Shown piece after piece: positions 32,602 to 44,481 of a stretch of 51,669 nt of DNA. The stretch covers positions 83,708 to 135,376 of the forward strand of contig MNCI01006565.1 of the NCBI GenBank assembly GCA_015680685.1, read 5' to 3'. This DNA comes from Gnetum montanum. Its lineage: Eukaryota; Streptophyta; Gnetopsida; Gnetales; Gnetaceae. Position 1 is the stretch's first letter; every line of letters begins with the position of its first letter. The position numbers and the translations under genes were made by a program. The notes beneath the pieces are model-generated. The model did no database searches, was not told the DNA's origin, and worked only from the letters and a program-made list of their open reading frames with translations.

Positions 32602-33582
32602 TGATGAGTAGCGAGGTACCCCTATGCTCAACCATATGAATACAAGTGTTTCACGCACGATCTGGTCAAACTCCAAGGACTAAGTGCTTACGCGCCTTTG
32701 TGGAACAAGGACGGGTTGGTTGATCGTTGTCTTCCCAAACTTACTTGTATGTCATGATTGTATGGTTAAGTAAGCTTGAGGCATATGATTTTTATAGCTT
32801 TTATGCTTTTATGTCCTATGCTAATAGGGAAAGAGAGATTTAACTTAACTACTGATTAACTAGGATTTAAACTAATCCTAACAACAGTATCCGTTCTCAG
32901 TTGCCATACACATCCTGAACCAGCACAACACTACTGGGATTACCAAACGCTAATCGTTACTAGGTTACCAAGTGTTACACGCATGCTCAAAGTGATTGTA
33001 CTATGTGTGCTAATAATAGAAATGTAAAGTGCATAAAATAAAATAAAATAAATTTAGAAGAAAATAAAATAAAGGAAATGAGTAAGAAAAAAAATCTCAA
33101 GTGCTACAAGGATGAATCCAAGAGCTTGTCTTTATTGTCGTACACAAGGTGTGTTTAGGTACACAATGCTTGAATAAAGATCTGTCCACACATAGACCTC
33201 CTGTTGCGGGCACTTGGCTAGAGTTTTGCTACTTAACTCCTAAGAGACTTCCTCCTCTGAATTCTTCTTCTTTTCTTCTTCTTCTTTTTCTCTAACTTTT
33301 ATATTGTGTGCCTGGGCACTGTATTTATAGGCTTGGGAGCAACTACTCTAATAATTAAAAAAAACTACCACTCTAATTTTAGAGAAACTACCCCTCTAAT
33401 AATAACCACTTTAATAATTAGAGTAACTACTCTAATAATAACCACTCTAATAATTAGAGTAACCACCCTAATAATAGCCACTTTAATTATTAAAGTAACT
33501 GCTCTAATAATTACCACTCTAATTATTAGAGTAACTAACCTAATAATTACCACTCTAATTATTAGAGTAACTGCTCTCATCA
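32602..33582 (-). mobile_element. 3' LTR of copy 2
   Basis: 981 bp, TGATGAG to CTCATCA. In element sense it begins with a U3 array of 36-bp units (33350-33575 on the plus strand), then a TATA box (CCTATAAATACAGTGCC, complement of about 33318-33334). Differences from the 5' LTR are mostly transitions, roughly 7 percent over the first 240 bp by eye, so the insertion is old. Confidence 0.9.
33350..33575. repeat. 36-bp tandem array in U3 (3' LTR of copy 2)
   Basis: About five 36-bp units, each holding CTCTAATTATTAGAG or a close variant, a near-perfect 15-bp palindrome. Because 36 is divisible by three, the array is open in several frames and gives spurious TLIITTLIIRV-type ORFs. Confidence 0.9.
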
Positions 33583-35765
33583 TACCCCCATGATTGAAGG
33601 AAAACTTGTCTTCGAGTTCCTTACAAGATATTGGGAAGGTATGTGATTATTGACTAATTGACAACTGATGGATAATAGACTCAACATGCCCAGTGGATGA
33701 ATCAATAAGCATATTACAACATTGTGGTGAACACTCGTACATAAATGACATCCAAGCCTTTATTTGACAGCTTGTAGAGAAAGAGAGCGAAAGAAAATTA
33801 AGCATGTTACCACCAATGCTAAGATTACGCCTTCCGTTATTTATCCATAGCCACACCACCAGACTTGCCCCTTTTGTAAATGCTCTAGTTCTAGTTCATC
33901 CTGAGTGCTTCCTCTAAGCCTAATCCATTGTTTGTATGATCACCATCTGCACACACAACACAATCACAAATGAGCAAGGATAGATAAACCACAATGCAGT
34001 TGATACCTTGCCTTGATATGAAGTACATTAGCTGAGTTGTGGTTATGGCAGAAATTGGTTCAAAGATTTATCATAGGTGACTACCCAAGGTGTAGGGGTT
34101 AGGTGAATAGTAAAATGGAGAAAATTAAAAAATTTGTGCTAAGGCCCCCACAACTAAGAGCAAACCTTCGGTAGCTATAAGATGGAAAAATATGAGAAAC
34201 AAGAAAGATGGGGAAAAATAACAATGGCAACGCTAATAAAATGGATGTCATGGATGGGAATGAAACAAGAAATGATTAATTGTAGAAAATGTTTAAGGGA
34301 AAGAAGTTAACAATTGCACCAAAAAGGAATGCCAGTGGGTCCTCCCCAAAGCAGGCTCATGCCTTTTATNNNNNNNNNNNNNNNNNNNNNNNNNNNNNNN
34401 NNNNNNNNNNNNNNNNNNNNNNNNNNNNNNNNNNNNNNNNNNNNNNNNNNNNNNNNNNNNNNNNNNNNNNNNNNNNNNNNNNNNNNNNNNNNNNNNNNNN
34501 NNNNNNNNNNNNNNNNNNNNNNNNNNNNNNNNNNNNNNNNNNNNNNNNNNNNNNNNNNNNNNNNNNNNNNNNNNNNNNNNNNNNNNNNNNNNNNNNNNNN
34601 NNNNNNNNNNNNNNNNNNNNNNNNNNNNNNNNNNNNNNNNNNNNNNNNNNNNNNNNNNNNNNNNNNNNNNNNNNNNNNNNNNNNNNNNNNNNNNNNNNNN
34701 NNNNNNNNNNNNNNNNNNNNNNNNNNNNNNNNNNNNNNNNNNNNNNNNNNNNNNNNNNNNNNNNNNNNNNNNNNNNNNNNNNNNNNNNNNNNNNNNNNNN
34801 NNNNNNNNNNNNNNNNNNNNNNNNNNNNNNNNNNNNNNNNNNNNNNNNNNNNNNNNNNNNNNNNNNNNNNNNNNNNNNNNNNNNNNNNNNNNNNNNNNNN
34901 NNNNNNNNNNNNNNNNNNNNNNNNNNNNNNNNNNNNNNNNNNNNNNNNNNNNNNNNNNNNNNNNNNNNNNNNNNNNNNNNNNNNNNNNNNNNNNNNNNNN
35001 NNNNNNNNNNNNNNNNNNNNNNNNNNNNNNNNNNNNNNNNNNNNNNNNNNNNNNNNNNNNNNNNNNNNNNNNNNNNNNNNNNNNNNNNNNNNNNNNNNNN
35101 NNNNNNNNNNNNNNNNNNNNNNNNNNNNNNNNNNNNNNNNNNNNNNNNNNNNNNNNNNNNNNNGGGACTGTATAGTTCCAAGCCAAGAGAGACCATAGAA
35201 ATTCATGGATGCATGGACGATGTGGACTCATTACCTGTTATATTAAAAGAACCATACCTTAATATCAACATCATAATTCAAAGGTAAAAACCAAACATTA
35301 GCAATCAATATGATATAATTCAATCCACCATGATGAGCACTTATTGGATGATGGATCAAAGCAATCAAGCAAGTAAGGAAATAGTAAAAATATGAATGAT
35401 GGTGTAAAAAAAATAAAAAAAGAAAAGCTAGAAAAATATGTAAAACAAAAATTCAAAAAGAACTGAGGGCCTAGAATAGTTAGCATAGGTAGCCATCTCC
35501 CCCACGACTAAGTTGGAAGGAGGAGATCCGAAATAGTGAGCAAGGTTGTCCATCAAGAGAGGTAGCATGTGTACTAGCTATCCTAAGCTTCTATAAAGGT
35601 TTGGTTTGTTGCACGTTGATCAAAAGTTTCTTATCTGAGTTCTCAAGTTTATATATTATCATGGCCCCTGAAGAAAAAGTTGCATAAATAATATAATGTC
35701 CTTCCCACAGTGTTTGAGCTTTAGTACGTTGTGGCACATGTGTGGGATTCTAATAGAGAACCTTA
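33583..35765 (-). other. 3' region of copy 2 (with N gap)
   Basis: Starts with the polypurine tract (complement AATCATGGGGGTA) and is homologous to copy A 9679-8880. After the 794-N gap (34370-35163) it matches copy B 420-1025, including the integrase C-terminal remnant (about 35590-35765). At about 35765 it jumps to RT sequence, marking the first pol deletion. Confidence 0.75.
34370..35163. other. Assembly gap
   Basis: 794 Ns in the 3' region of copy 2. By comparison with copies A and B, the missing part is about the stretch equivalent to 8315-8880 plus 235-420. Confidence 0.95.
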
Positions 35766-36250
35766 TCTACTGGTTCAAAAGGTACATCCTTTTTCATTAA
35801 TTCCACCAATGGTTTGGAAACCTTTGAAAAGATCTTAATAAATCTCCTATAGTAGCTAGAATGTCCAAGGAATGATTGAATATTTTTAATAGATTCCAAG
35901 TGATGGGTAATTTCTTGGATAACTTTGATTTTCTTGAGATCTAACTCTATCCCTATGTGTGAGATTTTGTGCCCTATCTATTGAGGAGCAAGCTTAGCAT
36001 TGATAGTTACCAATTTTTCATTTTTAAGGAATGTGTATTCCATACTGGTGGGTAATGGTTTCAGCTCAAGAGGCTCCTGCTTAAATTTCTTAGGGATTTT
36101 CAACTTCCCCCAATTGACATTTTCAAGGTTAAGACTTAGAAGTTGGTGGTGGACTTGCTCTAATGCATCTATGCTATCGATGTAAGAACAAGTCAAACTC
36201 TCAGTTGGTTCCATGCACATTAGTGAGTTACTCTCTTGATCAGCCATCAG
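35766..36250 (-). pseudogene. Residual RT edges and linker of copy 2
   Basis: 35766-35965 matches copy B 2640-2845 (C-terminal RT side). At about 35967 it jumps to the equivalent of 3567, so the YxDD region is absent. 35978-36247 is an 89-codon open frame, the linker between protease and RT (ALEQVHHQLLSLNLENVNWG). Confidence 0.7.
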
Positions 36251-36299
36251 CCAGTAGGTGTCTTCTTGTCGTGTGATTGCTGCATATAGGCACTTTTGT

Positions 36300-36830
36300 A
36301 TATTAATGTCTTGTGCACACTGATTTTATGTAGGCAGTGCTAAAATTTGCATAACCCATGATATTGGCACTCAATTGCACCTTATATCACTATATGCGAT
36401 GCATAGAATTTGTTCTTCTCGATCTTTCCAAAAGTGTTCTTCTTGGATATTTCCAGGAAAAGATCAAGGATTCCTAAGTGTGCATCTATAGTACTTAGCC
36501 ATGCTCTTCCCATTATTATTGGGAAGTCCCCTTTACTGTTGTTCACTTGTATTACTAGGAAATCAGCTAGATACAACCACCCACACATAGTGGTAATGAT
36601 GTCCTCCACTAGTCCCAAGGGGACAGTGATGGACTGGTCAGCCAGCTCTAGTCGAATATTACTCTTCCTTAATGGAGGTAGGTTCCAGGCTTTGTACATC
36701 TCTTGTGATATTAAGTTGAATCCAGAACCTGAGTCTAGAAGAGCTTTACATGGTTCATTCTTAGCAACTTGGAGATAGATTAGAGGGCTTCCAGGATTAG
36801 AGAATTTCCTGGAAAGGTGTCCCACCTTAA
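36300..36830 (-). pseudogene. Aspartic protease domain of copy 2
   Basis: Open over 36382-36825 (147 codons): ALLDSGSGFNLISQEMYKAW, SITVPLGLVEDIITTMCGW, then GDFPIIMGRAWLSTIDAHLG. The D-S-G catalytic triad is intact here, unlike copy B. It is preceded by the C-terminal part of gag in the same orientation. Confidence 0.8.
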
Positions 36831-36849
36831 TCTAGTCAGTAATGACATG

Positions 36850-39389
36850 TGTTAACATAACCATATGCGTTGAGCTCGGTGTTTGGTTTGAAGGAAGCCT
36901 TGAACCCTTAATTGATGGGGAGGAATTCAGAGGTTCAACTGCTTGTGGTTGTGAGGGTTTGGTTGGACTGTTGGTTCTGAAGAAAGGTCTTCTCTTCATA
37001 CGATTGTCAGAACCAGTAGTGGGTTAAAGATTCACAACCCTCATAGCATTGCGTTGCTGCAGTTGAGTGGGGAGTTCCCCTTGCATTGGTGGAGTGGGTG
37101 GTAATGGACCTATCGGTGTGAGAGTTGCGGATGGATTTGGAGGGTGGTATGTCCGTGGGTTATCTCCCCTAGGAGAAGGAGTCCTATAATAATCCCAAGT
37201 TTGGTAGTGATGTTGTGGTGTCATGTGACCAACAAAGTCATGTGGAGAGATTGGCTATTGCATGTAGTAGCCATATGGATCCAGTTGCCGGTAGGGGTAT
37301 TGTTGCCTTGGTGGTGGCATCCCCCATGACTGTGGGTATTGCCATTGTTGATGTTGCTCAACAAGTTGTGGTGGAGTTCCACTTGGATAATATGTTGAAG
37401 GTTGGTGGAACTACCTTGGGTTACCTTGGGGATAAGGTAACTGTCGAGATGCTTGCCATTTGTTAAGTCATGGGTTGAGTGCATATACCCTAGACTCTTG
37501 TAGATGTGAGATCACTGGGAAAAATCCCTTAGGATGGTCATATTGGCATATCTCACATCCACCTTCATTATCCGTATCTAAATCCACAACATCTTCAGTG
37601 ATGGTTATTTTACCCTTACCTTTGTTACGTGCATTGTCCACTTCTCTCTTTTTATTTTTGTCATAGTCAATACCTCGCTCCCTAAACTATTCTACAATTT
37701 TAAGAATAGTTTCAAATCTACTATCTAGGGAGTCCAACATTTGGTCTACCTTTGCTGACACTTCTGTTGTTAATTTTTGGAGCGGCAAAGTTTTCACCAT
37801 CTCTTTGAGTGGTGACTCTTCCTCCTCTTCATAGAATCTCACTCCCCTTTTTCAGAGGGAAGGATCTTGGTTGTATTCTTCCGCACTTTTTCTCTTACAT
37901 AGCTCCCCTTCTTCCTTGGCTACTTGCTCTAGCAATCTATGAACCTAATGAGACCTAAGCTTTGATAATCTCCCTTAGGCATATGTTCCAAGGGTTCTTC
38001 TTGTTTCATGCCTAAGTCCATCCACGAGATGGTGTAGTTGATCCCACTACGAATAACCATGACTAGGACAATGATGTAACAATGCATAATAGTGGCCTAT
38101 GGTAGCATCTAAGGGTTCATGATTTCCTTGCATCCATCCTTGGATTTGTTTTTGTAGGTTAGACACTTGGGAGTACATTTGATAGTTATCATTAAATAGT
38201 TCTAACATCGTACTCCACCTCCAAATGGATTTCAATTCTAAGGACCGGTACCAGCTTTCTGCTTCTTTCACTAGTGTCCTTGGGAACAACTTCAGTTTTT
38301 TCCATTTGTTCTTGATGTTTTGCAAGGCACACGCATCATGGAATGCTTGTAAGTGGTTTTGAGGATTAGCGTTGTATCCCCCTTCAAATCATGGGATATT
38401 GTTCATGTCTAACCTCTTGATCCTACTATCCTTTTGGTGCCTTGTTGGAACTCTTACAGCCTCCAGGATATCTAACATGCTTCTGGTTACGAGTAGGGGT
38501 TCTTTTTGGTCACCTTGTTCATAGTGTCTATGATGTCTACACGGTTCCCTACTCTCCCTTCTTCTATGCCGTGATTCCCTAGAGTGCCCTCGTCCTCATT
38601 CTCGACTATCTCGTCAATGTTTTTCACTCTGTCTTCCTTTATCCTCATGGTTAGTTTCCTTATGACTACATCCCGACACCGAAGGAGAGGGTGAATGTGA
38701 TGATGAAGGTGAAGAAGAAGGAGAACCATCATCATGATGGTGTTTTCTACCTTCTCTTCAGTGGTCTTAGCCTTGATCATGATTACTATCAAAACATCCA
38801 CCTTTATCATGTGTTTATGTTCCCTTGTTGAACACTTCATGTTTGTGGGGATCAGAACCAAGGTTGTGAACTACAGAGTGGAGGTTCTGATACACCACCT
38901 CCTGACCATCGTTAGGAGGGGGAACATCATTTGGTGGGAACCTGTTGAAATCGGTTCTCCATCCCCAATTTCACTTAAAACGTGTGGGGCATTATGGTGC
39001 CATTTACCCTTCAAGGATGCATGGTAACTCTCCTATCGCAAGTCCCATTGACATTGTGCTTTTGTGGGATGATAGTCCCTTGTGTCATGATCGCATGCAA
39101 CGTATTCCGCGTATAAAAATAACATGCCTATTCATGTGAGAGCACGAAGGAGCATGTTAGGGACTAATCGGTCTAGAGGTAACACTATGTTACCCTCCAA
39201 GTCTCTCCAACATAGTTGTTCATCTTGGTGGAGGATAAAGGTAAAATCAGGTACATACTCATTATGATGAGTATATATTACCCAAAATTGTTGAGAAAAT
39301 GACGAATCTTGGTTACGTGTATGATGCCGCCGATTGTCTCTTGTGTTAGTCCTAGGCGGTGAAGTGCTCTTGTGTGAAGAAGAAGACAT
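36850..39389 (-). pseudogene. Gag of copy 2
   Basis: Starts at the ATG at 39389 (MSSSSHKSTSPPRTNTRDNR). The gag core at 38047-38325 includes KKLKLFPRTLVKEAESWYRS, NDNYQMYSQVSNLQKQIQGW and HEPLDATIGHYYALLHHCPS. A Ser-rich acidic stretch lies near 38700. Toward the C-terminus is a Pro/Gln-rich part (about 37024-37224, TPQHHYQTWDYYRTPSP). Fewer stops than in copy B, but still interrupted. Confidence 0.8.
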
Positions 39390-39516
39390 TTTTGTCTTGT
39401 TCAGTGTGCGATTTATCATTGTCTTATCTTTCCTTTGATCAACCCTAAGGGTTCTCTCTAATGTCCCAACGATATGGATGATTTCCTATGTTCTACGTAG
39501 TGCACAAACAACTAAG

Positions 39517-39534
39517 TCCCCAGCAATGGTGCCA
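39517..39534 (-). other. Primer-binding site of copy 2
   Basis: TGGCACCATTGCTGGGGA on the minus strand, 15 of 18 matches to the tRNA-Asp complement TGGCGCCGTTGCCGGGGA. All three differences are CpG-type transitions. Confidence 0.85.
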
Positions 39535-39535
39535 A

Positions 39536-40531
39536 TGATGAGCGGCGAGGTACCCCTACGCTCAACCATATGAATACAAGTGTTTCACACATGATCCAGT
39601 CGAACTCCAAGGACTAAGTGCTTACGAACCTTTGTGGAACAAGGATGGGTTGGTTGATCATTGTCTTTCCAAACTTACTTGTATGTCACGATTGTATGGT
39701 TAAGTAAGCTTGAGGAATATGATTTTTATAACTTTTATGCTTTTGTGTCCTATGCTAATAGGGAATGAGAGATTTAACTTAACTACTGAATAACTAGACT
39801 TTAAACTAATCCTAACACCAGTATCTGTTCTCATTTTCCGTACACATCCTGAGCCAGCGCAACACTACTGGGATTACCAAACGCTAATCATTACTAGGTT
39901 ACCAAGTGTTACACGCATGCTCAAAGTGATTGTACTGTGTGTGCTAATAATAGAAATGTAAAGGGCATAAAATAAAATAAAATAAATTTAGAAGAAAATA
40001 AAATAAAGGAAATGAGTAAGAAAACAAATCTCAAGTCCTGCAAGGATGAATCCAAGAGCTCATCTTTATTTTCATACACAAGGTATGCTCAAGTACACAA
40101 TGCTCAAATAAAGATCCATCCACACTTAGACCTCCAGTTGTGGGCACTTGGCTAGAGTTTGGCTACTTGACTCCTAAAAGACTTCCTCCTCTGAATTCTT
40201 CTTCTTCTTTTTCTTTGACTTCTATATTGTGTGCGTGGGCACTATATTTATAGGCTTGGGAGAAACTACTCTAATAATTACAAAAACTGCCACTCTAATT
40301 TTAGAGAAACTACCCCTCTAATTTTAGGGAGAAACTACCACTCTAATTTTAGAGAAACTGCCCCTCTAATAATAACCACTCTAATAATTACCACTCTAAT
40401 TATTAGAGTAACCGCACTAATAATTGCCACTCTAAGTATTAGAGTAACCTCCCTAATAATAACCACTCTAATTATTAGAGTAACCACCCTAATAATTACC
40501 ACTCTAATTATTAGAGTAACTGCTCTCATCA
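39536..40531 (-). mobile_element. 5' LTR of copy 2
   Basis: 996 bp, TGATGAG to CTCATCA, the partner of 32602-33582. The U3 array is at about 40265-40525, with four full 36-bp units plus extra TCTAATTTTAGAGAAACT units. The unit number therefore differs from the 3' LTR. Confidence 0.9.
40265..40525. repeat. 36-bp tandem array in U3 (5' LTR of copy 2)
   Basis: Same unit as at 33350-33575 (CTCTAATTATTAGAG core), preceded by three units with CTCTAATTTTAGAG. The palindromic cores lie just upstream of the TATA box in element sense. Confidence 0.9.
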
Positions 40532-41352
40532 CATATGCATCGATGTAACTTGAGATGCATCAAATCATATGCATTGATGCAATATCTATATTTACTTATA
40601 AATACATTAGAATCCATTGCATATTTGATGCCATTTGGTCAATAGTGTAGCAAAGCTCTTATAATTTTTTCCCTATAATCTTAGCAAATAGTCAATGAGT
40701 GCTTGTCATGTAGATTTAAGTTAATTATACATCATCTTATTTGAGTGACATTATATGTGAACACATTCCATGAATGAGAATAAGATTGAGATTAATTCAT
40801 ATTCATCACAACACTTTGACTTAGAATATATTTTCTTTCAATATAATCTACTTTCTATGTACTTAGTTAATATTTACATTTTCATGCACATTAATTAATT
40901 GGCAGAATAAGTGTGACTAGTTTCAAGTGTAAACATATATGTACTTAGTAATCCTACTAGCATTATTACTTGGTTTGCCTAATAGCATAACACTTGGTAA
41001 TCTTAGTAGTAGGTATGTGAATTCAAGATGTGTATGGCAAGTTAGAAATGAACGTCCATTATCCTTAGGATGGTTTAGGAGTTAATTTTATTGTTAATTA
41101 GATTAAATAATTAATATCTATGTTATTATTTAGTTTAGTTTAAGTCCTTAATAACATCATAATCATATGGCTTAGTTTGGACTAAACCATACACAATAAA
41201 GCTACCACTAGTCCAAGTGAGAAGATAATGACCTATGATCAACACTTAATAATCTAGATACCATAATAGTTCCATCTATAGAGTTCAATCAAATCATGCA
41301 TACAAAAGTGTTATTCATATGGTTTGGCATAAGGAACCCTTATTTCTCATCA
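40532..41352 (+). mobile_element. 5' LTR of Ty3 copy 3, right piece
   Basis: Continues the LTR begun at 32459. It has TTATAAATACA (TATA) near 40594, GTAGCAAAGCTCTTATAATTTT matching the LTR at 44501-45394 in reverse, and a U5 end TTTCTCATCA. A decayed primer site follows at once. Confidence 0.75.
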
Positions 41353-41371
41353 TTGATGTTGTTACTAGGGA
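41353..41371 (+). other. Decayed primer-binding site of copy 3
   Basis: TTGATGTTGTTACTAGGGA, compared with TTGGCGCCGTTGCCGGGGA, differs at seven positions; every change is C-to-T or G-to-A. Confidence 0.6.
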
Positions 41372-41462
41372 TGGTCCTAGTGATCTAGATTAGTTATATT
41401 ACAAATAACCACTATAAAAGAATTAATAATTTATCGTTTAGGACATATTATTAACTAAAAAC

Positions 41463-43560
41463 ATGTCTTATTCACATAGGGTTGATAGTCCATCACACAA
41501 TGAAAATACTTGTAGGAATAATGATAGGATCTAAATTAAAGAAAATTGAAGTGAACCACTATAAGGAAGGATCTCATATGCTCATTTAGATCCTTAGTAT
41601 CAAAGACTACATTCAGCTATTGTAGACAATCCTAGAGGAGATGAAACAAGTCCTAGAACAAGGAGGACCTCAACACCTAGGTCCTCTAGCAAACCTAGAA
41701 AAGATGAACTAAGGGATCATAAGGGAAGATATATGAGCCATAGCAGTTCTCCCAATTCACTATCTAACGCTTCATCTTCACCATCTAGCTCTAATGAAGA
41801 TGAACATAGGTATGAAGCTAGAGCTCCACTAAGAAGTTGAGATGAAGATAAAAATAGAGAATGAAGTTAGACTAGAAGGTAACAAAGGGAACACAGATGA
41901 TACCATCACTATTAGATAAATAGAAATAGAGATTATGATCATGAAATGTCTAATGATGATGAAAACTTTTTGGTTACTAGAAGTATGATATAGATTGAGG
42001 AAATTAGAATACCCCATAGGCATCAAAGGGAAAGCTATATCAAATGAAATAATATGAATAACATTACTAAATTTAAGAGAGAATTCAATTTTGATCCACA
42101 AAATCATTGTCTTCTATGATGCCTACACCTTAAAAAATATTGAAAGTAAATGGGAAAATCTTGATCTCTTCCCTAGGATAATAATAGAAGAAGTGAAAGT
42201 TGGTATAGATCATTGAAACTAGATTTAGTCTACTAGTAGTCCACAATGCTTAAAATCTTGAATAAGAAATACCAAACCTATTCAAGAGTGTTCAATATAA
42301 TAAACAAATTCAAAGGTGGAAGTAGGAGAATCATCCCTTGATGTAGCCTTTGGTAGATAATATTATCTACTGCATAGATTTCTAGCTCATGGATATTCTC
42401 AAAAACAATAGCTTAATCACATCACAGATTAATAGAACTTCATAATAAAATGAGGGAGACCATTGGAATTTATGCCCAAGGAAGATTAATAGCATTGAGA
42501 GCCCATCAAATATAAAGGCTAATTGAACATGTGGTAGAAGAAGAAGAAGAGCTATGCAAAAGCAAGAGTGTAAAGAAATAGAATTGGGACACACCTCTTT
42601 GCAAGAAGGAGGTCCATATTTTTAATAAGGAAGAGGAGGTAGCTCTTAATGAGATGATTTTACACAAAACCTTGTCAATACAAAAGCCTATCATCAAGAT
42701 TGAGGAAAGGATAGATAAGATGCGGTAATTGATGAATGAAAAAGTTACAACCAACTTGAAAACCATAGAGGAGAAGGTAAAGTAGGTAGGATCACTTGAT
42801 CAAGATAAAAAAGGAAAAAAATAAAATAAAAATAGGTAGGGATAGTTATTGATAAAAAGAAAAAATATTTGCAATAGAAGAGGTTATAGATTCATGTTTA
42901 GAGAAGAATGGATGTAACATCTATTAGTATGAACATATAAAGGGCTATTGCCTAGTTATGTTACATTTACAAGAGTCTAGGACTTTTTCTTTGAATCCAA
43001 AGTTTGTGGAAAAGAAAATGCCCAGGAGATTACTGTATTCACAAGAAAATTATAAATAGTCCTACAACCAATAGTAATATCCAAATGGGACTCCATCACA
43101 ACCTCAAGACTACTATCAACAACAATGACAAAACCCATAGTCATGGGGGATGCCATCATAAAATCAATAGTATTCTTATTGTTATTTGAACCCTTATGAA
43201 TACTATGTTCAATACCCTATTTCTCCTAATGGTTCTACTACCATGCCTCAACTTACAAGTTGCCCTCTTAAATACCATTAACCCACAACATCTCCTATGG
43301 AATCACCATACACTAGAAGAATGTGATGAACAAAGAGATAAAAAAACTGGAATAGAACATAACAAAGAAAACATATCTGGATTCTCTCAAATAGAAATAC
43401 CTTCTAGTCCAACTACATATGTGTCTCCAAATGATCAAAACTTGATTATCATCTATGTTAAATAGGCTAACAAACAAAAACATAAATTACTAAAGATGAT
43501 GAACATGAAGCCTATAGTGTATGATCTAGGGAATATGCAATCTATTTTCTAAATGCTTGT
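41463..43560 (+). pseudogene. Gag of Ty3 copy 3 (degenerate)
   Basis: Starts MSYSHRVDSPSHNENTCRNN at 41463, aligning with MSSSSHKSTSPPRTNTRDNR. A Ser-rich stretch follows near 41745 (SSPNSLSNASSSPSSSNEDE). The gag core is at about 42100-42240 (LKNIESKWENLDLFPRIIIE, then WYRSL-type remnants). RETIGIYAQGRLIALRAHQ lies near 42450 and the Pro/Gln-rich tail near 43050-43250. Many stops. It ends before any protease or pol. Confidence 0.75.
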
Positions 43561-44100
43561 CCATGAATTTAGTCTTAGAGGAGATGCTCCATCTTGAATC
43601 AAGAATTGATAAGTGAATTTTGACTTTTTATTTTACAATTTTTTATCATTTTTCTATTTTTGACATTTTTTCAATTCTTGATACATTTTATATTTTCTAT
43701 TATTTTTCTTTTCTTAAGTCATTTCCTTTGTGTTTTATGGATATTTACTATGCTTTTTAAATAATTTTTTGAGTCATCATGCAAAAATCAACATCATGTG
43801 TTGGCTTTTTGTCCTATGCTATCTAGATAATTGGGTGAATAATTGGGTAAAGTAATGAGACCACATCATTCATTCCTCTAGTTTGTACAAATAAGAGGTC
43901 TTTATCATGAGAGCAATATGGTTCTTCTCACATGAAACTAAAATTAACTCATAATCATTATGCCTTGAAGAAAGTAGGAAAGACCAGGAGGAAATGCAAA
44001 AGGGTGTGACACCAGGGGGATTTGCATATTATTTGGATTTTCTCGATGCATATTACTACTCCATGTATTTATGTCATTACTCATGTATTAATTTTAATGG
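43561..44100 (+). mobile_element. 3' region of copy 3, pol deleted, end truncated
   Basis: A homologue of the family 3' region in plus orientation: AAAAGGGTGTGACACCAGGG at about 44000 matches AAAAGGGTGTGACTTCAAGG at 8200. Gag therefore joins the 3' region directly, so protease, RT and integrase are gone. Neither polypurine tract nor 3' LTR follows; an opposing element begins instead. Confidence 0.65.
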
Positions 44101-44351
44101 AAGCATGTTCTCAAATAAGTGTTGAACGTATTCCTCTTGAAGATTTAAGATGCCCAACCTCTTAAGAGTTTGTAGTAGCATCCTAAGCACAGATTGATCA
44201 GGGGGTATTACAATGTTTCTCTCCATGTTTCACCATCATAGTTGTTCATCCTAATGTAGTCAAGTACATACTCATCTGAATGAGTAAATACCATCTTGCA
44301 CTCTTGTGGAATTAGTGGTTTAATATCTTCATGCTTGTGAGAAGAAGACAT
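44040..44351 (-). pseudogene. Gag N-terminus of Ty3 copy 4
   Basis: Minus-strand MSSSHKHEDIKPLIPQECK from the ATG at 44351, then HSDEYVLDYIRMNNYDGETW, matching the N-terminal gag of copies B and 2. Truncated after about 100 codons where copy 3 meets it. Confidence 0.7.
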
Positions 44352-44481
44352 TTTGCAAATAAGTAAAATATTAGTGTGATTTTTTAATTATATAATTTGA
44401 GAATGATGTCAACCTTGGGGTTCATCCAATGATGGTAATAATGTTTACTAATTCTAGATAGTGCACATTTCACAAAAAGAG

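Larger units (their letters stand above)
32602..40531 (-). mobile_element. Pol-deleted Ty3/gypsy element (copy 2), complete ends
   Basis: A 7.9-kb minus-strand element with both LTRs (5' LTR 40531-39536, 3' LTR 33582-32602), primer site, gag, protease, 3' region and polypurine tract. Compared with copy B, the integrase core plus RNase H, and separately the RT core, have been deleted, so it could move only with help from other copies. The flanks CGTAT and CATAT form a 5-bp target duplication with one transition. The insertion point is the LTR of copy 3. An N block (34370-35163) hides part of the 3' region. Confidence 0.9.

Noticed and set aside
33350-33575. CRISPR-like regular repeats
   Set aside because: Units are contiguous with no unique spacers, lie inside an LTR, and the DNA is eukaryotic.
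33306-33593. Open frames of repeated TLIITTLIIRV on both strands (also 40231-40548)
   Set aside because: They are by-products of the 36-bp U3 tandem array, whose unit length is a multiple of three; no start context or homology.
34289-35287. Several 270-330-codon open frames across the N block
   Set aside because: They consist almost entirely of Ns; only short ends are real sequence, belonging to the Ty3 3' region.
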